A model generated the notes under the pieces. The model did no database searches. It was not told the DNA's origin and saw only the letters and a list, made by a program, of their open reading frames with translations. This document shows positions 4,683-10,158 of a stretch of 10,158 nucleotides of DNA, piece after piece. Within the stretch, counting starts at the first letter, position 1, and every line of letters begins with the position of its first letter. The translations under genes were made by a program, and so were the position numbers. The DNA is from an uncultured Elusimicrobium sp. (GTDB lineage Bacteria > Elusimicrobiota > Endomicrobiia > Endomicrobiales > Endomicrobiaceae). Location of the stretch: contig CACWKJ010000030.1 of the NCBI GenBank assembly GCA_902761395.1, positions 1 through 10,158 on the forward strand. The letters are read 5' to 3'.

Positions 4683-6041
4683 ATGAACAATATTTATGGT
4701 GTTATACTTGGAGCCGGTGAAGGCACAAGAATGAAGTCTTGTTTGCCAAAAGTTTTGCATAAAGTTGCAGGGAAAGAATTGATTTCTCATGTAATAGATT
4801 GTTTGAACAGTGCAGTAAAAATGCAAAAACTTGCAGTAGTTGTAGGCAGCGGTTCCGATTTGGTTATTGAACATTTGAAAAAATATAATGCAGACTACGT
4901 TTTTCAAAAAGAAAGACTTGGTTCTGCACATGCTCTTTTGCAGTCTAAAAACAAATTGAAAAATCTTGACGGGCAGTTGATTGTTATGTGCGGAGACACC
5001 CCGCTTGTAAAATCTAAAACCATTAAAGATTTATTGAAATATCATACAAAAAATAAAAACAATGCTACCGTTTTATCCGGTATGGTACAAAATCCGTTCG
5101 GGTATGGCAGAATAGTCAGAAATTCAAAAGGGACGGTTAGTTGTATAGTTGAAGAAAAGTCCGCAACCGATGAAGAAAAAAAGATAAAAGAAATAAACAG
5201 CGGTATATATTGTTTTGATTTGAAGGTTCTTTGGAAAGCGTTAAACAAGGTGGATAATAAAAACAACAAAAAAGAATATTATCTTACCGATGTGATTGAA
5301 ATATTGAATAAAGACGGTTATAAAACCGATGCCGTAGCATTAACTACCGAAGAAGAAATATTGGGTGTAAACGACAGAAAACAACTTGCCGTTGCCGAAG
5401 ATATTTTAAGAACAAGGAAAAATAATGAGCTTATGGCAAGCGGTGTTACTATCGTTGATCCTAAAACAACATATATAGACAGTGATGTTGTTATAGGTCA
5501 GGATACAGTAATAAAACCTAACACGTTTATCGAAGGTAAAACAAAAATCGGTAACAATTGTGTTATAGGACCTGATACAACAATAACGGATTCCGTAATA
5601 AAAGAAAATGTTTTTATAACTTATTCTTATATTGAGGAATCGGAAATTGAAAAAGGTGTAAAAATAGGTCCTTTTGCACATATAAGGCCGAAATCTTTAT
5701 TAAAAGAAAACGTTAAAGTAGGAAATTTCAGTGAAGTAAAAAAATCCGTTGTGGGATACGGTTCGAAAGTTAACCACTTATCTTACATAGGTGATGCGAC
5801 AGTAGGTAAAAACGTAAACATAGGTGCAGGTACAATCACTTGTAACTATGACGGCAAAAACAAGTTTCAGACAGTTATACAAGATGATGTTTTTGTCGGT
5901 TCTAATGTAAATCTCGTTGCTCCGGTAAATATAGGAAAAAAAGTTCTTATAGCTGCCGGTTCGACAATAACCGATAATGTCTCGCCAAATAAGCTGACTA
6001 TAGCGAGGGCAAGACAAATAGTAAAAGTAAGAAAAAAATAA
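4683..6041 (+). CDS. glmU: Bifunctional UDP-GlcNAc pyrophosphorylase / glucosamine-1-phosphate N-acetyltransferase
   Basis: GlmU makes UDP-N-acetylglucosamine, the precursor of peptidoglycan and lipid A, by acetylating glucosamine-1-phosphate and then uridylylating it. The N-terminal nucleotidyltransferase half shows L9-G-A-G-E-G-T-R-M and L21-P-K-V-L-H, then C103-G-D-T-P-L with the metal-binding Asp105, G140-Y-G-R-I-V, and N172-S-G-I-Y. From about 255 onward runs a left-handed beta-helix of hexapeptide repeats. It includes G329-P-F-A-H-I-R-P, V346-G-N-F-S-E-V-K, N364-H-L-S-Y-I-G-D (H365 corresponds to the catalytic His), and G381-A-G-T-I-T-C-N-Y-D-G-K (CoA/active-site loop). Its 452 residues match the family length. 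It is the first gene of the plus-strand operon, with prs nine bases after its stop. Confidence 0.97.
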   Translation: MNNIYGVILGAGEGTRMKSCLPKVLHKVAGKELISHVIDCLNSAVKMQKLAVVVGSGSDLVIEHLKKYNADYVFQKERLGSAHALLQSKNKLKNLDGQLIVMCGDTPLVKSKTIKDLLKYHTKNKNNATVLSGMVQNPFGYGRIVRNSKGTVSCIVEEKSATDEEKKIKEINSGIYCFDLKVLWKALNKVDNKNNKKEYYLTDVIEILNKDGYKTDAVALTTEEEILGVNDRKQLAVAEDILRTRKNNELMASGVTIVDPKTTYIDSDVVIGQDTVIKPNTFIEGKTKIGNNCVIGPDTTITDSVIKENVFITYSYIEESEIEKGVKIGPFAHIRPKSLLKENVKVGNFSEVKKSVVGYGSKVNHLSYIGDATVGKNVNIGAGTITCNYDGKNKFQTVIQDDVFVGSNVNLVAPVNIGKKVLIAAGSTITDNVSPNKLTIARARQIVKVRKK

Positions 6042-6050
6042 GAGGACAAA

Positions 6051-6977
6051 ATGAAGCTAAAACTTATCGCAGGTAATGCAAATCCAAAGTTGGCACAAGA
6101 AATTGCCGGAAAAATGGGAATAGAATTAAGTCCTGCTACAATAGGAAGATTCAGTGACGGAGAAATCCAGGTAAAAATTACAAACAGTGTAAGAGGTGCA
6201 GATTGCTATATTCTTCAACCTACATGTGCCCCTGTAAATGAAAATATTATGGAATTGTTGGTAATAGCAGATGCTTTAAAAAGAGCTTCCGCAAGAAGAA
6301 TAACCGCTGTTATTCCTTATTACGGTTATGCAAGACAAGACAGAAAAGCAGAACCCAGAGTTCCTATTACATCAAAACTTATAGCAAACCTTATAACCGC
6401 TTCGGGAATAGACAGAGTTTTAACTGTGGATTTACATGCAAGACAAATTCAGGGATTTTTTGATATTCCCGTTGATCACTTGTATGCAAGACCGGTTTTG
6501 TTTCAATATTTTAAAGATTTGAATTTAGATAATCCTATAGTTGTATCACCGGATGCCGGCGGTGTAGAAAGAGCAAGATCTTTTGCAAAACTTTTAAATG
6601 CGGATTTGGCTATTGTAGATAAAAGAAGACCAAGACCTAACGAAGCAGCTATAATGAACATTATCGGTGATGTTAACGGAAGAAATGCTATTATTCTTGA
6701 CGATATGATAGATACCGGCGGAACATTAACAAAAGTTGCCGATGCAATAAAGAAAGCCGGAGCCCTTAAAGTTTATGCAGCAGCATCTCACGGAGTTTTA
6801 TCCGGAGAAGCTATTGACAAAATACAAAAATCCGCTTTGGAAGAAGTTGTTATAACAAATTCTATTACACACGATGCAAATTTGCCTAAGATTAAGGTAT
6901 TGTCTATAGCATCTTTGCTTGCGGAAGCAATAACAAAAATATATAACGATGAGTCACTCAACACACTTTTCGTTTAA
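6051..6977 (+). CDS. prs: Ribose-phosphate pyrophosphokinase (PRPP synthetase, class I)
   Basis: Prs transfers pyrophosphate from ATP to ribose-5-phosphate, giving PRPP for nucleotide, His, Trp and NAD synthesis. The 308 residues carry all class I landmarks: F34-S-D-G-E-I-Q-V, Y90-Y-G-Y-A-R-Q-D-R-K (ATP site), D127-L-H-A-R-Q-I-Q-G-F-F (H129 at the metal site), S166-P-D-A-G-G-V-E-R-A (ribose-phosphate region), and the catalytic flexible-loop segment K191-R-R-P-R-P-N-E. The PRPP-binding motif D217-D-M-I-D-T-G-G-T follows. The segment D142-H-L-Y-A-R-P-V-L differs in wording from the Bacillus form but is a common variant. A GAGGA (6042-6046) directly after the glmU stop serves as ribosome-binding site. 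Its place between glmU and rplY is the order known from Bacillus. Confidence 0.97.
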   Translation: MKLKLIAGNANPKLAQEIAGKMGIELSPATIGRFSDGEIQVKITNSVRGADCYILQPTCAPVNENIMELLVIADALKRASARRITAVIPYYGYARQDRKAEPRVPITSKLIANLITASGIDRVLTVDLHARQIQGFFDIPVDHLYARPVLFQYFKDLNLDNPIVVSPDAGGVERARSFAKLLNADLAIVDKRRPRPNEAAIMNIIGDVNGRNAIILDDMIDTGGTLTKVADAIKKAGALKVYAAASHGVLSGEAIDKIQKSALEEVVITNSITHDANLPKIKVLSIASLLAEAITKIYNDESLNTLFV

Positions 6978-7010
6978 AAATAAATAGCAGAAATATAAAT
7001 GGAGGAAGTT

Positions 7011-7673
7011 ATGAAGCAGGTAGTTTTAGAAGCAGAAATGAGAGATGTATCAAAAAACTTGAATGTTCTTAGAAGTTCAGGAAAAGTTCCGGCAGTATTT
7101 TATGGTAAAAAGGAACAACCTATAGCAATAAGTGTTGATGCAAAGAAATTTATGTCTATAGTAGAAAAAGAAGGAGCAAATGTTATCATTGAATTAAAAT
7201 TCAAAGATTCTTCAAAGCCGGCTATTGTTAAAGAATTGCAAAGACATATTCTTACACAAGCTCCTAACCATATAGATTTTCAATCAATTTCGTTAACAGA
7301 AAAAATTGAAATTCTTGTTCCTATACACGTTGAAGGTGTTGCAGACGGTGTAAAAAATGCAGGCGGTACATTGGAACATGTTATGAGAGAAATAAAAGTT
7401 CAATGTTTACCTACAGATATGCCGTCCAAAATCAGTGTTGATGTTACAGCATTGAAAGTTGGAGACGATATCACTGTTGCACAGTTGCCTAAGATTGAAG
7501 GCGTTGAATATGTTCACCACGATAAAGATGCAGTAGTTGTTACAGTTATAGGTCAAACAATTGAAGAAGAAAAACCTGCAGAAACAGCAGAAGCACAAGC
7601 TCCTGAAGTTATAAGCAAAGGTAAGAAAGAAGAAGAAGGCGCTGCAGCTCCTGCAGAAGGTGCAAAGAAATAA
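7011..7673 (+). CDS. rplY: 50S ribosomal protein L25 (TL5/Ctc long form)
   Basis: L25 binds 5S rRNA in the large ribosomal subunit; the long form carries a second beta-domain and is called Ctc or TL5. The N-terminal domain shows the opening V-V-L-E-A-E-M-R-D, then L-R-S-S-G-K-V-P-A-V-F-Y-G-K. Further on are the L25 phrase H-I-D-F-Q-S-I-S and the domain-2 phrases V-P-I-H-V-E-G-V-A-D-G-V-K-N-A-G-G-T-L and L-P-T-D-M-P. The last 35 or so residues are an Ala/Glu/Lys-rich, presumably disordered tail. An in-frame ATG at 6999 exists, but the strong GGAGGA (7001-7006) overlaps it and sits four bases before the ATG at 7011, so 7011 is the start (220 residues). In Bacillus the same neighbours, prs upstream and pth downstream, flank ctc. 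Confidence 0.95.
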   Translation: MKQVVLEAEMRDVSKNLNVLRSSGKVPAVFYGKKEQPIAISVDAKKFMSIVEKEGANVIIELKFKDSSKPAIVKELQRHILTQAPNHIDFQSISLTEKIEILVPIHVEGVADGVKNAGGTLEHVMREIKVQCLPTDMPSKISVDVTALKVGDDITVAQLPKIEGVEYVHHDKDAVVVTVIGQTIEEEKPAETAEAQAPEVISKGKKEEEGAAAPAEGAKK

Positions 7674-7711
7674 TTTTGGAAGAATAGAAATATTTTCTAA
7701 TCTTATTAACT

Positions 7712-8290
7712 ATGCCAATTAAATTTGTTGTAGGCTTGGGTAATCCGGGCGAAAAATATAGTAATACTCGTCATAATTTCGGTTTTAAAGCAGTTGATAA
7801 AATTGCCGACCAAGAAAATCTTTCTTGGAAAAACTGGAATGATATGGCGAGTATTACATTTTATAAAAGAAACGGAGAAAATATACTTATAGCTAAACCG
7901 ATGACTTTTATGAATAATTCCGGTTTTCCCGTGGTAGCTCTTTTAAAATATTATAAAATTTTACCTCAGGAAATGTTGGTTTTGTATGATGATTATTCCA
8001 TACCTATAGGTGAATATAAGTTTAGAGCAACAGGGTCTTCCGGCGGACATAACGGTGTAAATTCTATAATTACACAAACCGGAACAATATCTTTTCCGAG
8101 AATGAAGTTAGGTATGGGTCCGTTACCTAATTATGCAAAAATAGTAGATTTTGTTTTATCAAGATTCAATGACGAAGATACGGACAAAATGAATTCGGTA
8201 TTGGATAAGATAAAAGATATTGTTGATACGATAATAGATTTGGGTTTTGATAAAGCAATTTCCAGAATTGCACAGGATAAAAATAAATAA
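7712..8290 (+). CDS. pth: Peptidyl-tRNA hydrolase
   Basis: Pth recycles tRNA by cleaving peptidyl-tRNA released prematurely from ribosomes. The 192 residues contain G8-L-G-N-P-G-E-K-Y with N11, then T19-R-H-N-F-G with the catalytic base H21. K63-P-M-T-F-M-N-N-S-G follows with N68, then Y92-D-D-Y-S-I-P-I-G with D94, and G108-S-S-G-G-H-N-G-V-N-S-I-I with N114, closing with R130-M-K-L-G-M-G-P. These are the catalytic and tRNA-binding positions known from the E. coli enzyme, shifted by at most one. The start is fixed by the family N-terminus. Only a distant GGAAGAA precedes it across the 38-bp gap after rplY, so translation initiation looks weak. The stop codon is followed after one base by metF. 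Confidence 0.96.
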   Translation: MPIKFVVGLGNPGEKYSNTRHNFGFKAVDKIADQENLSWKNWNDMASITFYKRNGENILIAKPMTFMNNSGFPVVALLKYYKILPQEMLVLYDDYSIPIGEYKFRATGSSGGHNGVNSIITQTGTISFPRMKLGMGPLPNYAKIVDFVLSRFNDEDTDKMNSVLDKIKDIVDTIIDLGFDKAISRIAQDKNK

Positions 8291-8291
8291 A

Positions 8292-9161
8292 ATGAAAATA
8301 AAAGAACTTTTTGAAAAGAAAGAAAAAACTTTTTCTTTTGAAATTTTTCCTCCGAAAACTCCGGAAGGAGATATAAAATTAATACATGAAACCTTAAAAG
8401 AACTTTCTTTGCTAAAGCCCGATTTCGTTTCCTGTACTTACGGTGCTGCTGGCGGAAACAAAGATAAAACTTTAGCATTGGTTGAACATATCCAAAAAGC
8501 TTACGATATTCCATCGATGGCACATTTAACATGTATAAGCCATACCAAAGACGAAATACACGAAATAGTAAAAAAAATAAAAGCCAAAGGCATACAAAAT
8601 ATTCTTGCATTAAGAGGAGATCCTCCGAGAGATAATCCCGATATGGTTCCCGGTATAGATAACTACAAACACAGCAGTGAATTAATAACTTTTTTAAGAC
8701 ACGAATATAAAGATGATTTTTGTTTGGGTGTTGCCGGTTTTCCCGAAATGCATCCGTTATCACCGACAAGAGAATCTGATATAAAATATTTAAAACACAA
8801 AATTGATTGCGGTGCAGACTTTATAATAACTCAACTTTTTTTTGATAACCAAATTTATTTTGATTATGTTAAATCGGTAAGAAGTGCCGGTATAACAAAA
8901 AGGATAATTCCCGGAATTTTACCTATAACATCTTATGACGGTTTAATAAAATTTTGTAACACATGCGGTGCAACAGTTCCGGAAAAAGTTCACAAGATAT
9001 TTGCTCCTATAAAAGATAATTCCGAACAGATTGTTAAAGCCGGTATAGAATTTGCGATAGCTCAATGTAAAGAACTTTTGTCTAACGGTGCTCCCGGAAT
9101 CCATTTTTATTCTCTGAATAAAGTTCAGCCGTTAAAAGATATAATAAGCTCTGTTAGATAA
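8292..9161 (+). CDS. metF: Methylenetetrahydrofolate reductase
   Basis: MetF is an FAD-dependent TIM-barrel enzyme that reduces 5,10-methylene-THF to 5-methyl-THF for methionine synthesis. Counting from the chosen start: F14-S-F-E-I-F-P-P-K with the conserved E17, then S47-C-T-Y-G-A-A-G-G, A77-H-L-T-C, L107-R-G-D-P-P with D110 for folate and FAD handling, G149-F-P-E-M-H-P, and D176-F-I-I-T-Q-L-F-F-D with Q181. G-I-L-P-I and G-I-H-F-Y-S-L-N come near the end. The frame extends 15 codons upstream into pth, but the ATG at 8292, one base after the pth stop, gives the standard N-terminus and 289 residues, the short bacterial form without a regulatory domain. It seems to close the glmU operon. No cobalamin or SAM regulatory element is visible. 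Confidence 0.96.
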   Translation: MKIKELFEKKEKTFSFEIFPPKTPEGDIKLIHETLKELSLLKPDFVSCTYGAAGGNKDKTLALVEHIQKAYDIPSMAHLTCISHTKDEIHEIVKKIKAKGIQNILALRGDPPRDNPDMVPGIDNYKHSSELITFLRHEYKDDFCLGVAGFPEMHPLSPTRESDIKYLKHKIDCGADFIITQLFFDNQIYFDYVKSVRSAGITKRIIPGILPITSYDGLIKFCNTCGATVPEKVHKIFAPIKDNSEQIVKAGIEFAIAQCKELLSNGAPGIHFYSLNKVQPLKDIISSVR

Positions 9162-9180
9162 CATCATATTAAAATTGTTA

Positions 9181-9209
9181 TTGATAAAAAATAAATAATA
9201 GGTTATAAT
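9181..9209 (+). promoter_or_regulatory. Strong sigma70-like promoter directly in front of the porV-like gene
   Basis: TTGATA (9181-9186) and a perfect TATAAT (9204-9209) are separated by exactly 17 bp. The predicted start point (9216-9217) is at or within two bases of the ATG at 9218, so the message would be leaderless or nearly so. GG at 9201-9202 is the only purine-rich hint and lies upstream of the predicted start point, so it could not act as a ribosome-binding site. The 56-bp gap after metF holds nothing else. Confidence 0.7.
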
Positions 9210-9217
9210 TTGATAAT

Positions 9218-10117
9218 ATGAAATCAAAAATTATTATAACACTTTTGTCGGTTATAATATTTGCACAATTTGTTTTTGCAAAAGGTGTCGGAACTACGAT
9301 GTTCCAAATTTTGCAGATGCCTATGACCGCCTACGATGCGGCACTTGCAAACACTTATGTTTCCGGTGAAGTTTCCTCATTGGCAAATCCTTCTTTAATT
9401 CCTTTTTTGTTTCGTTCGCTAACATTGTCGCATGTTGTTTATCTTGAAAACATGAGATACAGCGTGGGTGACATAAATCTTCCTTTGGGCGGCAGATCCG
9501 GTATAAATTTCAGCTTTTGCTATTTTGATTCCGGAGATATGGATAGAATTAAAGAAAGCGGTAACAGTTATAAAACGGGTGGTACATTCAATGCAACCGA
9601 TAAGGTTTTTAACTTATCTTACGGAACAAGACTGGGTTCTGTTTTTTCGGCAGGTTTATCATTAAAATATGTTGAACAAAATATAGATGATGTTTCTTAT
9701 TCAAACTATTTATTTGGTTTAAACGGATTATGCTTCCTTTCAAATACAGTATTTGTTACAGCCGGTATACAAAATTTCGGTTCGGATGTTAAAGGATACA
9801 GCATGCCTACAAGTCTTTATTGCGGTTTGACAGCTACCGTTAACGAAACTACCACGTGGGTTATTCAAGCTGATGATTATTATAATGAAGATTTGTGTGA
9901 ATTTAAAATTGCCCTTGAAAAGAAAGTGGATAAATTAGCAATGAGATTCGGTTATATTATACCCAGCAAAGAGTATAACGGAACAAACAATTCGTTTATT
10001 ACAAATTTAACACTCGGTTTGGGAATAGATTTAACAAATTTTATTGTTGATTATGCATGGTTACCAAAGGGAGATTTGGGTAATGTGCATATGTTTACTG
10101 TGAGGATAAATTTTTAA
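9218..10117 (+). CDS. PorV/PorQ-family-like outer membrane beta-barrel protein
   Basis: This 299-residue protein opens with a Sec signal peptide: K2-S-K, a hydrophobic core to about 17, and F-V-F-A with likely cleavage near residue 21. The mature start G-V-G-T-T-M-F-Q-I-L-Q-M-P resembles the PorV/PorQ opening (G-T-x-x-F-x-F-L-x-x-P). A reduced form of the family's 'D-D-V-S-A-x-x-x-N-P-A-G' stretch reads S49-G-E-V-S-S-L-A-N-P-S. The rest consists of alternating amphipathic strands rich in Gly, Tyr, Phe and Asn and ends in V-R-I-N-F, a terminal aromatic as expected for an outer-membrane beta-signal. PorV and PorQ are known from the type IX secretion system, but many phyla carry paralogues of unknown role. 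No other secretion gene is visible here. It has its own promoter and is followed by another probably exported protein. Confidence 0.7.
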   Translation: MKSKIIITLLSVIIFAQFVFAKGVGTTMFQILQMPMTAYDAALANTYVSGEVSSLANPSLIPFLFRSLTLSHVVYLENMRYSVGDINLPLGGRSGINFSFCYFDSGDMDRIKESGNSYKTGGTFNATDKVFNLSYGTRLGSVFSAGLSLKYVEQNIDDVSYSNYLFGLNGLCFLSNTVFVTAGIQNFGSDVKGYSMPTSLYCGLTATVNETTTWVIQADDYYNEDLCEFKIALEKKVDKLAMRFGYIIPSKEYNGTNNSFITNLTLGLGIDLTNFIVDYAWLPKGDLGNVHMFTVRINF

Positions 10118-10121
10118 TATT

Positions 10122-10158
10122 ATGAAAAAGATATTTATATTAGTATTTATTTTTTTAA
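10122..10158 (+). CDS. Start of a further exported protein (12 codons, runs off the window)
   Basis: An ATG four bases after the porV-like stop opens a frame reading M-K-K-I-F-I-L-V-F-I-F-L to the window edge, the classic lysine-plus-hydrophobic start of a signal peptide. GAGGAT (10102-10107) lies 14 bp upstream, rather far for a Shine-Dalgarno. It is presumably co-transcribed with the porV-like gene. Nothing can be said about its function, and twelve codons leave room for chance. Confidence 0.5.
   Translation, partial: MKKIFILVFIFL

Noticed and set aside
7685..7699. Inverted repeat TAGAAA-TAT-TTTCTA between rplY and pth
   Set aside because: Six all-but-A/T base pairs with a three-base loop and no U-run make a very weak hairpin; not credible as a terminator and expected by chance in A+T-rich DNA.
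7696..7701. TCTAAT as a -10 box for a separate pth promoter
   Set aside because: No acceptable -35 lies 16-18 bp upstream, and pth fits as an internal operon gene.
8131..8769. Open frame of 212 codons on the minus strand across the end of pth and the first half of metF
   Set aside because: Both sense-strand genes are unmistakable; the antisense product is a Leu/Phe/Arg-rich string typical of reverse-complement translation of A-rich genes.
1..10158. tRNA genes, CRISPR arrays, insertion sequences, phage or toxin-antitoxin genes
   Set aside because: Gaps between genes are too short, no regularly spaced repeats or terminal inverted repeats were seen, and every sizeable gene is accounted for by a recognised family.

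Overview
This window looks like an A+T-rich chromosomal segment (about one third G+C by eye) from a Gram-negative bacterium outside the best-known groups. A PorV/PorQ-like outer-membrane protein with a Sec signal peptide argues for an outer membrane. The gene order glmU-prs-rplY-pth is the one known from Bacillus (gcaD-prs-ctc-spoVC). Low G+C plus PorV/PorQ proteins would fit Elusimicrobiota (Endomicrobium/Elusimicrobium-like). That placement is inference, because no rRNA or other phylogenetic marker is present. Almost every base is coding, intergenic gaps are tiny, and I see no convincing intrinsic terminator, tRNA, CRISPR array, insertion sequence or phage gene.

Left part, minus strand (1-1800), read right to left. 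A flavodoxin-4-type exported protein sits behind a textbook MerR-family promoter: a 19-bp spacer holding a 15-bp palindrome. Next come a Tat-signal ferredoxin with eight cysteines, an FMN-binding pyridoxamine-oxidase-like protein, and the start of the DNA-repair ATPase gene rarA, cut by the window edge. The last three genes are separated by 1-2 bp and form an operon. Two of the redox proteins look internally reduced. The flavodoxin lacks the usual G-F-P-I-W-W-Y segment, and the ferredoxin resembles only the two ends of Tat-exported aldo/keto reductases, without the barrel.

Middle part, minus strand (1801-4599). thiL, tsaE, tsaB and a sirtuin gene form a compact operon. thiL and tsaE overlap by 47 bp, tsaE and tsaB by an ATGA-type junction. 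The operon combines thiamine diphosphate synthesis, two components of tRNA t6A synthesis, and NAD-dependent deacylation.

Right part, plus strand (4683-10158). glmU (UDP-GlcNAc), prs (PRPP), rplY (ribosomal protein L25), pth (peptidyl-tRNA hydrolase) and metF (methylene-THF reductase) run as one operon diverging from thiL. An independent sigma70-like promoter then drives a PorV/PorQ-like outer-membrane protein and a following gene of which only the signal-peptide start is visible.

Most of the window is housekeeping. The accessory-like part is the MerR-controlled redox module at 649-1787. A second theme is that promoters for porV and thiL lie so close to the start codon that the mRNAs would be leaderless or nearly so.
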